A stretch of 64,000 nt of DNA from Macrophomina tecta (taxonomy: Eukaryota; Ascomycota; Dothideomycetes; Botryosphaeriales; Botryosphaeriaceae), in assembly GCA_024180945.1 (NCBI GenBank), contig JAKSGN010000007.1, positions 3,100,001 to 3,164,000 of the forward strand. Reading direction: 5' to 3'. A model generated the notes under the pieces. The model was not told where the DNA came from, ran no database searches, and saw only the letters and a list, made by a program, of their open reading frames with translations. Below are positions 13,136-24,728 of the stretch, piece by piece; position 1 is the stretch's first letter, and each line of letters begins with the position of its first letter. The translations under genes were made by a program, and so were the position numbers.

Positions 13136-14600
13136 GCCATGGATTTTTGGGGTTGTGGACTAATGGGTTGCTGGTGCTTGGATAATAACTACTTCGCTCT
13201 GTTATTAGCTTGTATGAGACGAAAGCACGGCCTTTTCATGAGCATGAGATTGCACTGTGTGCATGCAAAGATCAATGCACAGCAGCACCTTGTAGTGGCA
13301 GTTTGTGAGTTCGTGTAAAAGGCCTTGCGAAGGTTATATCGGCAGGAACGATCCAACTAGTGGTGATGTGGTCGTTTCATCACAATCAGACATTCTTCAT
13401 CCCACCATAGACCTATGCGCTCCAGATGCGGCTCACGTGGTGTTTGCCTGCTTTACACCTGAGAAACCTTCCACAGGTGCAGCACTCGTAGGCATGACTA
13501 CGAGCACCGTGACTCTAGAGCGTGTTGACTGTGGCCTCGCGCACTCGCATCATGCGACGACGCCTGGGACTAGGCCGCTGTTCACTCACCGTTCGCCTCG
13601 TCCATCCTTGCTTACCGGGTGCTCCAGATAATAATCCTTGGCTGGGCACATCCATCCTGCGCCGGCAAAGCCGCTCGATAGACACAAAAGACTGTTCTCC
13701 GCGTGGGTCATCAAGCCATCGCGGGCTTGCCTGCTTGTCAATCCGACAACACGTCACACGCCTCCATGTGTATTCCTCCCCCCTTGTCCGATACGCGTAC
13801 TCATCCGACCGCGTCGATGGATGCCGTAAGCAGCCACCGGCCAGCGCGGCTGATGCCGCGTCGTGTGCAGAGCGTGGAGTGATTGGACGTTATTCTGCTG
13901 CCTGTTGGCTGGCGAGCTGGCTCGAGCGCAGCGCGGTGGAAGGGGTCGAAGGATCTTCCTCTCATCGGGGCTTGCCAGATTGTGCGTAGGGATGGAGGAG
14001 GACTACTGTGGCTTCATGGACGGGGAGCTGCGGATGACGGCGCGGTGTGGTGTTGTAAGTGCAGGTGGAAACGCGCATGCGGGCCTGGAGCAACGCAACG
14101 GAAGACGCGTTGGCAAGGGGCAGGTGGCCCCTCGGTTGAGGGGGTGATTTTTAGTCACCTCGCATTGAAGGACGGCGGGACGCAACCGTTCAATCTTTTC
14201 GAATAATGCGTAGAAGGTGCTGTGGATGATTAAAATAATTCCTGTGCAAGTGCCCGAAGCATGTGAGGAGGGTGTGCTCATTGTCTAGTATAGATCGAAC
14301 TGAAGATAAGCAATGACAGCGGTTGATTCTGCCCGTTCATAAGCATCCGGAGCACGGTTGCATGGAGAATTCCGACATGTGCAGTGGAAGGCGTTGAACA
14401 TTTGATCACTGTATGTTTGGATCTCTAAGGGCAGCACGGCAGCTTCAGTCAGTTGACAACTACGCTTTCATCAACGCACGCATTTCTCTTGCTCTTTCCC
14501 ATGGTAGGTCGGTGTTCTTGCCTTATCTGCATGCGCCAATCAGTGTGGTTCACGGTTCGGCCCACCCCTGGGTCCTGGCACCTGATGCAACCCTGGGCCG
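13136..14600. other. Intergenic region before the U4 gene
   Basis: About 1.5 kb. The first part is the 3' side of the P450. Overlapping frames at 13.5-14.2 kb on both strands have no recognisable product and look like chance openings in GC-rich DNA. Confidence 0.45.
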
Positions 14601-14608
14601 TGCATGAT

Positions 14609-14639
14609 CACGTGTTAAAATCCTGCGCGGGTATATAAA
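14609..14639 (+). promoter_or_regulatory. U4 snRNA promoter: CACGTG and TATA box
   Basis: A palindromic CACGTG at 14609-14614 and a strong TATATAAA at 14632-14639, whose end is about 32 bp upstream of the first base of U4. No protein frame of any length follows, so these elements fit the snRNA gene. A TATA box with an snRNA in fungi is usually read by RNA polymerase II. Confidence 0.7.
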
Positions 14640-14671
14640 CGCCTCCTCCCCTCGACCCTCTTCAAGAAAAC

Positions 14672-14800
14672 ATCCTAGTGCACGGGCATTTAGCGTATCA
14701 GTGAGGAGTTATCCGAGATCGCTATTTTGCTAGTTGAAAACTACAACTAATGACCGCTCTTGTTGGCCTTCGGGTCGGCAAGGAATATTTGGAAACAAAG
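14672..14800 (+). ncRNA. U4 spliceosomal snRNA
   Basis: The RNA starts ATCCTAGTGCACGGG, nearly the same as the yeast U4 5' end that pairs with U6 (stem II). Next is a 5' stem-loop with arms AGCG and CGCT enclosing GTGAGG and CCGAGA, the kink-turn bound by Snu13/15.5K and Prp31. GCTAGTTGAAAACT at about 14729-14742 is the U4/U6 stem I region. A 10-bp hairpin at 14759-14782 is capped by a TTCG tetraloop (14769-14772). An Sm site AATATTTGG is at 14784-14792. The order and spacing match U4. U4 keeps U6 inactive in the U4/U6.U5 tri-snRNP. The 5' end is well placed by homology; the 3' end is approximate, just past the Sm site. Confidence 0.93.
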
Positions 14801-16224
14801 TTACTGGCCACGCTGGTTCTTTTCGTTACGCCGTCTGCCATGCGCAGGCTCGTGAGGAAGAGATGAAAACTCAAAGTAATTGGAAAATGTCGTTTGCTGT
14901 TACGACGATAGGAATGGATGGCGTATAGGGGCCCAACATCTGCTGAGTATTGCGAGTGCGCTCTGTGTGGCCACATCCTCCAGAATTTTCAGAAATGAAT
15001 GTAGTGGAACACAAGCTCGCAGGCTCACAATTCCCTTGTCTCTCCAGTGGCCTCGTTTTGGGACGCCCGTAAGCACAGAGCACTTCCTGCATGGATGATC
15101 AAGCTCTTGCGGTCGCATCTTGCCAGCTTGACACAGAAGCCCAGTTGGATGCGTCATGCGCGATGTCGGCCGTGGAGGCGATGGTGGATAGGAAACACCG
15201 CGTGTTCCATTCGCGACCGCAACGCCACGCTGGCGTTTCCGAGACACCATCACCTCGGCATTCATCACATAGCTTCTCGTCCTGATAAGTCTTTTCTTCG
15301 CGGTCATGACAGGTAACACCCCGAAAGTCTCGCAAGAGGAATCCCTGCAAGACCTCTGCACTTGGGCCAAAGAACCGTCACGGGCACTACCAACTACCAG
15401 ACAGCAACCGACGTGTCAAGCGGTCATTATACGCAACGTCGTCGCACGAGACCACAGGATACTGATGGGGTTGCTGACAGGGAAAAGATCACGGCTGAGC
15501 CTGAAGATTTGAATTGATTCACAACGCTCACGTAGCTTCTCTCCACTGCAAATCTGTTGTGGCCGAAACCAAAAATTTCTTTCCCTGATTTCTCCCTTCT
15601 GACATAGGTGTCACTCTTTCTAGTTGCCGGCAGTTAATAAAGGAAATTCTTCCAGATCATTGCAACGGCAAGCGCAAATACGTGTGTTGAGTCGAACAAT
15701 TAAGCGATGCACTTTTGCGGCAATGTTGATGACATTCTCACCTGGACGAATGCTTCAACTCCCTGCGTTAAGAGAATTTTGCGGTGAAATCTACACCGGC
15801 TCCCGTAGATGCGGCTCGTCATGATTTTAGCTTCAGCTTCGAAGAACCAAACTTCTCGTCTCCGCCTCGCTCGGCCCTGAATAAGGCTTTCGACGTTGCA
15901 ACAAACGCCATCCCGCTCTTCGCCCGTAGTCAATACAGTAGTTGGAGTCTCAAGGGCCTGGATCCTGGTGGCCCTGTCCTTGAGTTTCCTTGAGGCTCTG
16001 GTCTGGAGTCATCGCCAGGCTCATATCAACTTCCGCTCCGGCCTTCGCGGCAGGCGTCTCTCCTCACTCGGGTTTCTGATCCGGGGACCTCCAGATGAAG
16101 GCATCTATCTTCCGCCCATCACCAAATCTCTGATCGTATCCTTAATTGTATGACCACGCGCATTGCTGTCATGACAAGCGGCTTCGTCGTCCTCAGCAAA
16201 ATCTTCCCCCACCCCCCTTTTCTC

Positions 16225-16271
<47 letters not shown>

Positions 16272-18108
16272 CCTATTCCTGCTCCTGCTCCGCGCTCCTA
16301 ATTTGGTCGCTTTCTTCCACGGGGGACTGCAGCTTTGTGGCTTTCCATCATTAGCCCCTCAACTTACTCGTGGTTGAGGACAAACCTATCCATCCTATCG
16401 CATAGCTCGTTCGCTTTGTCGAGACAGCGTTAACCTTGTTCATTCGCAGTAATTGAAGTGGCTCGAACCTGCACGCCAGAGGAGCCATCCCCTTGGCTGG
16501 CATTTAAAGAATCATTTGGCGGCACTCGTGGTCTCGGTCTTCTTGACAGAGCTCATGAACCTGCTTCAACATTGCCAGTCACGCTGATGACAAACAAAGA
16601 TGACTTTCACAACCTCTCATCTTTCAGTTCGAGCGGATATACCTACCACATTGAGCGTTAACCAGAAGAATCTTGCCAGGTCACTCAATCGAGGGTCATT
16701 GCCATGTGTGGGGAGGTTGCCGGTAGAGTCCATTTTGGTAAAGAAACTGGCGCACATTGGGGAATTTGCGACAGCTGGTAAGAGTTGCAGAAGCTACTGC
16801 GTTGATATTCGCGAGGTGGCAGGCAGTCGCATGACTGGCAAACTCGACGGCACTTCCAGGTGACAGTCACTAACCGCCACCCGCTGGCAGACCTTGACAA
16901 AAGACCCCGTGAGCTGTGTCATCTGCTTCTTCTTTTTGCTTGTAGATATATTCCTTCCCATTTGCTCTCGTCACCTCTCTCTCTCCGCATCTTCCAATAC
17001 GCCCTTTTATCTGCGTAGCTCTCATTAGCTTTTTTGCTAACTTAATTGTTCGGCCCCAATCTATACTCCCGCCACGAATGCCCGTACCTGCGCGGACAGC
17101 ATCAGCCCGGAAGGACAACCGACAAAAGGGTACTTAACATGTCCAAGTCATGAATCAACCCCATCCAAAGGTCAGAAAGCGGGCAGCGCATACGGTAAGC
17201 CGTCCAACGGCGGCATGGAGGCGGCTACGAATGGCACTCGTTCTTCGTCTTGTATAATACCGGGGCGCCACCATCCCCCAAAGCCCATAAGAACATCAGA
17301 GAGTCCGACAATTCCACGCCTGCCAACAAGTTGGAAGCGAAGATTGAGCGGTTGGTACTGAGGGAGCACACGTCCCAAAAGCGCGGTGAGATCAAATAGC
17401 ATCTCCATTAGATCAGCGAGCACACGATAGCCATGAGTGATGCCTTTGCGGGCTGCAGAAATTCACCAAAGAAGAGAGGCGCCTAACGAATAGGCTCATC
17501 AAACTGTAAGCGCTCCTTCGGGGTACTCAGGCCCGAAGCATTTCCTTTATTTTACAAGACACAGTTCCGGCGTAGCAACTGAACAGAAAATGAAGGGTTT
17601 GTCCGGCTGCTCGAGGGTCATCGTCGGCTTACATGCATAGAGTTCGACGCCTTTTGTTGGAGTGGTAATCTAGTTGACTGAGAATTGACACTGTCTGCTC
17701 CATCATTTATCTAACATGTATAGGGGTGCGAGAGCACAGAATCAATATGGGCAGCGGAAGACAAAAGGACACAATGATATAGAGGAGTACAGAGTAATTC
17801 TGTAATGCCAGTACTTTGGTTCCCAACTCTTGCTGCGTTAAAATGGCGAAGGGCGTCTTGCAGGACATCTGCGACCTTCCTCTAATCCAGAGTCTCATAA
17901 TTGTGGGAACATGAAGAAGCGTTCTTGTCTTTCCTCAGCCTGTACCACGCCATATCTACCCGTGACCGTCTCATTATTTGATATAATTCTCCTTTCGACA
18001 GCGCCAAATGGAACTATTTCCATGCAAAATCATCATCTGAACCCAAATTTGGTCCAATGCCCAGTGCAGCAATGAGTTCACGCACCCCGGGAACACCATT
18101 ACACCACA
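14801..18108. other. 3.3 kb gene-poor region
   Basis: No protein gene or second RNA was recognised. Base composition is moderate. A CT microsatellite lies near 16.2 kb (listed separately). Open frames are short and overlapping. No terminal repeats or transposase-like motifs were seen. Confidence 0.45.
16228..16268. repeat. (CT)n microsatellite
   Basis: About 20 uninterrupted CT units, preceded by a C-rich stretch. It lies in non-coding DNA with no adjacent gene start. Confidence 0.95.
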
Positions 18109-18924
18109 TCACCGCACCTCGACCACCTCATCCACTCCCCTCCCCGCCTGCTCATCCAGATCCTCTGAGCCATACCCCTCATTCGCTGCCCTTACCCGTC
18201 TCTCCGCCAAACCCGCCTCCCGCCGTCGTCGCTGCTCCTGCTCCCTCATCCACCGCTCGATCCCCTCCGCCCTCTCCCCACCTACCCCGCCCTCCGCCTC
18301 CCCTTCCACCTCGCTCTCCCCCTTGCTCTCCGCATCTGACTGATCACTCGCCGAGACCTCTCCTCCTCCCCCCATCCCCACACCTCCCCGCTGCCGCTCC
18401 TCCGCGCCCGCGAAGTAGTTCGACGCCGCTGCCTGCTGCTGCGCCCACGGATACGCGAGCGGACTTACAGCCGAGCCACTCACGGTCGACGTCGACGCCA
18501 TGGACCGGCGCGTGCGCCGCCTCAGCGCGCTGCGGCTGGGCATGGCGGCGGCGGCGGCCTCGTCGTTGTCGATGATTTCCGCGGGCAGGCTGCCGGCGCG
18601 GAGGGACTGGAGGAGCTCGTCGGAGGAAAGAGTGAGGCGGGCGGGTTTCTTGTTGCCGATGGTGGGTTTGGGTGCGCGGACGCTGCTGCCTTGCTTGTTT
18701 TGATCAAGTGGGTCGATGGCGGGGGGTGCGGAGGGCGACGAGGAGGAGGAGGAGCTGGCTGGAGTTGGTGGCGCCTCGGTTGATGCTGGCGATTGTGATG
18801 ATAGTGGTGGTGTTGCTGCTGCTGATGTTGGGCTTGCGCCGGATTGCTCTTCGTTGTTGTTGGGGCCGGTGGCCGCTGGCGCTGTCGCATGCGACGACGG
18901 CGACGGCGGGGCTTCGTCCATCAT
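18109..18924 (-). CDS. Low-complexity Ser/Ala/Glu-rich protein, unrecognised
   Basis: A 271-codon frame. The first 90 residues are Ser/Pro/Ala/Thr-rich and probably disordered. A more ordered block follows: KPTIGNKKPARLTLSSDELL, then LRAGSLPAEIIDNDEAAAAA, then a basic patch SALRRRTRRS. The C-terminal third is acidic, with Glu/Arg-rich helix character. The compact basic/hydrophobic centre looks more like a short conserved linear motif than random sequence, which is why I keep it. High GC and strong third-position bias make chance openness possible. The stop could also be bypassed by an unseen intron. No function proposed. Confidence 0.55.
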   Translation of the reverse strand: MMDEAPPSPSSHATAPAATGPNNNEEQSGASPTSAAATPPLSSQSPASTEAPPTPASSSSSSSPSAPPAIDPLDQNKQGSSVRAPKPTIGNKKPARLTLSSDELLQSLRAGSLPAEIIDNDEAAAAAMPSRSALRRRTRRSMASTSTVSGSAVSPLAYPWAQQQAAASNYFAGAEERQRGGVGMGGGGEVSASDQSDAESKGESEVEGEAEGGVGGERAEGIERWMREQEQRRRREAGLAERRVRAANEGYGSEDLDEQAGRGVDEVVEVR

Positions 18925-19475
18925 GCAGTGTCACGCTGGATCAAGCATGCGAGTTGGAGAAAATGTTCACAGTGTCGTGTTGAAGGTTTGGTCTGTCTGA
19001 AACGCTCGAGGAAGCTAAGACGCGGCCCCCAAGTACGAGCAAGCATTCACCTTCAAGAGTTGAAGTAGATTCGGCTTGTGACTCTCTGCGCGATCCGCTT
19101 TCCATCGTCCTCCGCGGACGCTCGCCAAGCAAATAAAACCACCAATGATGCCACTTCTTTCCTCTGCCATCACCCCCGCACTGATACGCGGATGAGTGCA
19201 CTGTTGTCAGCCCAAGGATTTCTCTGAGCACCGAACGCCAATCGACTCTGCAAGGACAACGAACTTCAAACACCGCGGATGTAACCAAAACACAAACTTT
19301 CGACGGTCTAAACGTTAAAAAGTCAGTTGCCCTCAGACCAGCGCGTGAACGGCATGCCAGCACTCCGAACTCGTCTGGCAGCCTCGCGGAATATGGAAGA
19401 AACAATCGCAAAGGAGGCAAATCTGCAAAGCAAAGAACGTCTACGCCGAAATCGTCAAGTTCAAAGCTGCAGCCG
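18925..19475. other. Intergenic region, no gene seen
   Basis: About 550 bp between the low-complexity gene's start and the stop of the GPI-protein gene. A minus-strand frame crosses it but has no recognisable content; it probably holds 5' UTR and promoter of the former and 3' UTR of the latter. Confidence 0.45.
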
Positions 19476-21594
19476 TTAGCACAAAAATCCCCACAAAACG
19501 ACAACATTCACAACGAGACTCAACACCATACCGACTCCGGGAGTAGCCGCCGCGCTCTGACCGCTCCCACCGAGCACCCCACCACGCTGCTCCTTCTCCT
19601 TCTTCATGGCCGCCAGCTTCGTCGCGGCGGGCGTGAACGCCGCGCCGACGGGCGCACCCGTCTGGTAGACGAGGCAGGCCGTAGGCAGCGTAGTCGCCGG
19701 CATGGACGCGATGCTCCAGCTGGTGGCGAAAGCCGGGTCCTTCAGGACGGGCAGCTCGGCCTGCATGCGGAGATCCACACCTACGCCGATGTCGACACCG
19801 GCCGCGATGTGCGTGAGGTTCGAGAAGGACTGCTCGAAGTCGGCCTCGTCGGCGGGCGGTTGCTCGACGCTCTCGCAGTTGCTGTTGTGCTGCGCCGACG
19901 CGAGCTGCGTGATGTTGACGTTGGCGATGGGCAGATCAAGGTACGTGCCCGCTTCGGCGAGGAGCTCGTTATCGAACAGGCTGAAGGCGAGCTCGATGCG
20001 TGGGCGTAGGGCGACGTGCAGCTGAAGTTCGATGTCGGAAATGTTGGCTTGGAAGGGGAGCGCTTCGAGGGTATAATTCTCACTGGCGGGGAGGTGTAAG
20101 TAGGGGCCGGGATGATGTTTCTGCTTGGGGGAACTGACAGGCCCTTCACATTGGACGAATCGAGGTCAGTGAAGTTGAGGGTTGCGATGGCGCTGGGAAC
20201 CTAATACGTGTCAGTAAGCAGCCCTCATCTGGTCCGACAGCGGACAGCAATACCGTCAGGTTAAATCCGTAGGACATGCGAATACCGCCGGTCAGCGCCC
20301 AGTTGAAGGTAAGGGCGGGCTCGAACATGACACCAGCAGTGCCCAGCTCGGGAATCTGGATTCAACAATCAGCTCTTATGAATCCCCGGAGTATACTCGA
20401 TTACTATGCCTACCCTAAAGCCAACAGTAGGAGCGGTGAACAAAGGAATTATCAAACCACCAGACTCTGCCGGGGAGGCCTGAAGCTCGATGTAGGCATT
20501 GAAGTCGGTCAGAGCAAGCTGAACGAAGCCCATTCTGAAGACATCAGCAACGGAGTCCATCTGCACAATCTCGTCCATATCCGGCCAATCGAGTTCCCAA
20601 TTTCCCTGGGTCAGATTGAAGTTTCCAGTGGTCTTGCAGTGCTTGCACCCAAGAGTGAAGTGTGTGTTGGGCAGGGCCATCACAAGACCAGGAGGCAGGG
20701 CGAAGGTGGTGTTGGCCTCCTCATGGAACAAGTTGAGAGCAACTGAGGTTGCGGTAACCTGAGAGGCGTTTGATGGTACGATCGTTGTATGGCTCAAGAA
20801 AGCAGAAGTCGAAGTTGATGGCGTGGCTCCTGAAGCAATAGGCGCTTGCGTAGGAGCAGGGGCTTGCGAGGTAGCTTCCTGCCTGCGCTCGAACTGATGC
20901 CGCCTCAACTCATGATGTTCGTTCGAGTAGCCGTAATCGATGTTGAAATGGTTGAAAGCTTCCTTCCAGTGTTTCTTGGTTGCCGCGAGAGTAATGGTGT
21001 TGGTGTCTTCGGATGCCGTTACGCATTCAACCCTGACGTCGTTAGATTTTGATATACCAAGTAGTAGTATGGAGATGACTTACTGGAACACCGCACGAGA
21101 GCCCTCCTCATTGCATCCTGCATGAGCGGCAACGACATATCCGCCCTCCAAGCCAGAGATCGCTCCTTCTACATCATTAAAGACGTCGTTGTTATGAAAC
21201 CCAAGTTCAATGCCAGACTTCGTGCACTCGATGTGGTTCAATTGATCCTCGATGTCCTCAAGCATAAGCACCGGTTTGCTCGACTGAGCCTGAACTCTGG
21301 AGAAGAAGACAGATTTCCGGCTGCCAGTGGTATCAGCTGTACATTGTCAGTATGTGGTACTGCTGAACCAACGTAAAGGAGCTCACCATCAGCGTAGAGG
21401 AGGTCAACGAACTTTGACGTCCGGATCTGATCACTGCGACGAAGATTGTCAGAACGTCTTGTAGCGGCTTTCAGATCCAGCATCGGTGCTGCTCCAAGAG
21501 CTCGAGAAGAGCCGGCAGCAGACAAGACTCCATGAGGAAGACATGCAAGGAGCCAAACGGCATAAATAGCCAAAAATGGCTTAATCGAGCCCAT
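19476..21594 (-). CDS. Secreted GPI-anchored protein, DUF7029/DUF7223-like
   Basis: Six exons: 21594..21387, 21336..21084, 21032..20414, 20355..20254, 20200..20135, 20078..19476; 616 residues. It begins with a signal peptide (MGSIKPFLAIYAVWLLACLP). The N-terminal domain has KPVLMLEDIEDQLNHIEC and AHAGCNEEGSRAVFQ, typical of the DUF7029 family. A Ser/Thr/Pro linker and a beta-rich second domain with FNWALTGGIRMSYGF follow. The tail has a small-residue site (GGVLGGSGQS) followed by a hydrophobic end (VVNVVVLWGFLC), a classic GPI-attachment signal. Several Asn-X-Ser/Thr sites are present. Likely a cell-wall or plasma-membrane surface protein; no enzymatic activity is evident. Exon 5 to exon 6 is the least certain junction: its 5' splice site is weak (GTTCCC), and an AG four bases upstream is unusable by frame. 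Confidence 0.85.
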
Positions 21595-23604
21595 GATGCG
21601 GGAGAGAAAGAGAGTGTACTCGCAAAAATCAAGAAGGCGTCGCAAGGAACGCTCAAAAGATACGACATGCCAACGCGACAGAGCAAATATATCTTGAAAC
21701 AACACTGTTAGACTACCGACGCAGGGCTGCGGCGTTGTCCTGGGCACAATATTCAGATCTGCTTTGGGAAATCATGGTGTGGGGTTCTTTAATTTGGCCC
21801 CTATCTGAGACAATGGATATCAGATCAGAATATGCACAAGGCTGAAGGTGGTGGCAGAAGTCTGTACTACGCCATTCTTGGATGCTGGATTGCGGCGCAT
21901 GTGCAAAAAGTGACGGCAAAGGCGAATGAGATGTCTTCACCAAGCGCGCGCTACCTCCTGTACAGCATGTTGTGTTGGTGGTAGAGCGGGGGTTCCTCAT
22001 CGCTGCGGCGTAGCACGGGGCTGATGTTGTCGCGCTTCCTGCAAGCTGCGGTTGGTCATTTCGCGGTTGGTGCCGCATAATTCTCTCCGCTGGTCACAGT
22101 GACTGCCTGGTGGATTTGCACAGGCAATGCGGAGACGATCATGAGGAGTTCAGGAGAATCGGTTCCCCAAAGCCCATGAGCCGCAAACGACTTTGGCTTG
22201 CAAAGTTTGCATGTGGTTGATTGCTCCACTATAATGAAGCCACATTCGCCGGACGGCTCAGCCCCGCCCTCCGCGTCGTCTGTCTTTGAAACGAATTGTC
22301 TGAGACATTGATACGTCCCCTTTTCCGGACTCTTGTGAAAGTTTAATGATTCATCCGCTATAAGGCGTGCATGATCTTCGTCCGCATGGACCAGCGGAGC
22401 TATCAAAACCACGCGAGCTGATCTTGCCCTAACCGTCGGAAAGGGTCTCTAGAAACCGGTAAGGGAGCGGGGAGAAGAAAAGCGACCGTGAGGTTTCGGT
22501 ACAAAATGCGGAGAAGGCAGGTATCATCACAAGGTACCAGTGTGATCGTCAGCAGCGGGTACGCGTAACATAAGGAATTGGTGGCTGTGTTGATGGACCC
22601 CGGTTAACCCCGGGCGTGGAAGAGTGGGATGATATACTTAAAAATGGTAAAAAATGCAGGTTGGCAGAGGCAACGTCTGTGGTCCGCTGTTTGAAGGGGG
22701 AGGGACGAAAAAGGCGGGAAATGATAAGCAAGACGCACTGACATTGTGCAGAGGAAACAAAAAGCAGGCCGCAAATTTCCGTATTTTGAACCCAGCGACA
22801 CTTGTGATACGGCAACGACTTCCTGGCTGTGCCCCCACCTGTTCGTGGGATGGCAGCAAGCGTCCGAGCGCCTTGCGACCAAAGCAAACGACATCTGAGT
22901 CTTCATATACTACGTCCGCTTTGAAATCTTTGCCAAACATACTACATGCACAAATTCTATGAGAGAGAAAGGCGGCATTCTGCTGATCTATGTGTCTCGC
23001 ATCAACAGACCTCTCAACTATCCCAGTAGCTGCGAGGCAACTGCTTTATCGCTATAGACTGGTACTTTTTAATTGCCATATTTTCCCGGTCTTCACATTC
23101 AAATGTGGTATATTATCAAGCGTGCTTGATTATCTCTATATATTTGACTAATATGGCCGGCCAAAACTACAATTTGGCTACAGTCGCGAGAGCATTGTGA
23201 CAGCATTGTGACATAGCATTTGATCTTTCCTTCGGCACCATGCATCTTTGTGCTCAGCAATTACCAGCCGCTCAATGATGAGATGAACAAAGCATGGCCG
23301 GATTCACCTCTCCGCTGGTGGATAAGGGAGCGTTCAGCCTGTCAGCGGACCTTCGAGCATATTCATCACCAACGTCCGCTCAGAACCATTACTTCCAGTC
23401 TCGTCACCTGATATCCTTCCATAATCGCCCTGTGTTCACCATACACATGGTCTACTGAAAATTCCGTGCGCGTGAGCTTGGTATACCGCTGCCTATTTAG
23501 TTTCGTCCATTGGGTGTCTTCTCTGACTAACACCACCACTTTCGCCTCCTTCTCTAGATCTTCCTTGTTTCCCAGGGGTACGCAACTACGCAATCCAAGA
23601 AAAT
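21595..23604. other. 2 kb intergenic region, no gene seen
   Basis: Contains the promoter of the GPI-protein gene on the left. Overlapping minus and plus frames near 22.6-22.96 kb lack protein character. The right end (23.5-23.6 kb) may hold the unresolved 5' exon of the next gene. Confidence 0.4.
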
Positions 23605-23737
23605 GTGAGTTATCACTCCTAGCCAGAGATCGTTTTTTGACTCTGCCTTCAATCAGCCCTACTACAAGAGATCGCCCAGCTTCACCAACGGTTCCCGCAA
23701 GGTCACCAAGATCAAATACCACGACGACAACCACAAG

Positions 23738-24205
23738 ATGGACGTTCCGGAGCTGCACCTGTCTTCCAATGAGCAATTTCAGCAACTCCGCACCGCAGAG
23801 ATTCTCATTGAGCGTATCCTTGGTCAGTGTCCACCATCGGCCTCGCACGCACTTATTGAACACTTCACACTGACCTCACCCACAGCCGTCGGCCGTAGCT
23901 TGCTGGGCTCCAACCGCTTCCTGGATGTCATCACGCACCGCCTTCCAAACGCTCAGGAGCCGGACTACGTCGCCGAGCTGCTGGAGCATGCCGGCCCGGT
24001 CGAGGCGCGCGTCATACTTCACGGTCGCGGCGGCGGCCGCAACAAGGCTCTGTTCCTGCTGCTCGACAAGGCGGAGCGCGAGCTTAACATCACCATGTCG
24101 ACGATGACGGCAACCAAGAACGGCGTCACCACCGTGAACACCCGCCGCATGGGTATTCATCGTTGCACCGGATGCAGCGGTACCTGTGGGGGCTCGACTG
24201 CGTGA
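23738..24205 (+). CDS. Small unknown protein; 5' end unresolved
   Basis: Exons 23738..23822 and 23886..24205 (63 nt intron, GTCAGT..ACAG) give 134 residues, joining RTAEILIERIL to AVGRSLLGSNRFLDVI. The frame is coding-like, with an ordered body (ITHRLP, VAELLEHAGPVEARVIL) and a Cys-rich end HRCTGCSGTCGG. In-frame coding-like sequence continues upstream to a good acceptor at 23656 (CCTTCAATCAG), and a consensus donor GTGAGT lies at 23605. The protein may therefore start further upstream, but no in-frame ATG was found before the donor. The Met at 23738 is a minimum start. I do not recognise the family. Confidence 0.6.
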   Translation: MDVPELHLSSNEQFQQLRTAEILIERILGQCPPSASHALIEHFTLTSPTAVGRSLLGSNRFLDVITHRLPNAQEPDYVAELLEHAGPVEARVILHGRGGGRNKALFLLLDKAERELNITMSTMTATKNGVTTVNTRRMGIHRCTGCSGTCGGSTA

Positions 24206-24728
24206 GGGGACAGATATATTCGGCATTTTCATCACGATATCTAAGGGGCAAGTGGCATGGCGCTGGGATTAGAGGGTGAACAAGGAGCAGATGGGTTCAC
24301 ATTCTGGGAAACTTGCTTCTTTATGTGACTTCAAAATCGAGATTGGTTCAACCATCTTGTGCGTGCACCTTCCGTACTGAACGCCCAAGAGGCTGATACA
24401 CATCACTAGCCTGGCACCACTCCAGTGTTGATCAATTTTCCTAAGATCACAGCGAATACGCTTACTAGTAACGTGTCAGCCGTGTGGTCAACTGCTGAAG
24501 CACAACTGCTATGACAGAGGCTGATGCGCCGGGCATGGAATGTTCCGAGAACTGTATTTACGAAACTTCAGCTGGTGGTACACTGTTCTAGAACACCCGG
24601 GTCTACGCCAAAAGATTTTTTTTGCGCGCAACAAATGAAAAACATATGGGATGCCATATGGCGTATGGTTCCTACCGCAGCCTGCGCGCCCCCGCATTGC
24701 AAATCGATTCTACCGTTTTTTGATCCAC
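24206..24728. other. Convergent intergenic region
   Basis: About 520 bp between the convergent 3' ends of the small unknown gene and the MICOS gene. It holds the 3' UTRs; nothing else was recognised. Confidence 0.5.

Noticed and set aside
13300..13345. Minus-strand GCCTTTTAC, resembling the U5 snRNA loop
   Set aside because: The flanks do not form the U5 loop I stem, and there is no Sm site or promoter.
16441..16500. tRNA-like GGTTCGAGCC on the minus strand
   Set aside because: The T stem does not pair and no cloverleaf can be drawn.
18941..19507. 188-codon minus-strand open frame
   Set aside because: No protein character; it overlaps the end of the GPI-protein gene and the upstream region of the low-complexity gene.
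22604..22962. Overlapping open frames on both strands
   Set aside because: They mirror each other across strands and none has a recognisable start context or protein motif.
23366..23863. 165-codon minus-strand open frame
   Set aside because: It is the antisense of the coding-like plus-strand gene at 23.6-24.2 kb and has a Val-rich artefact run.
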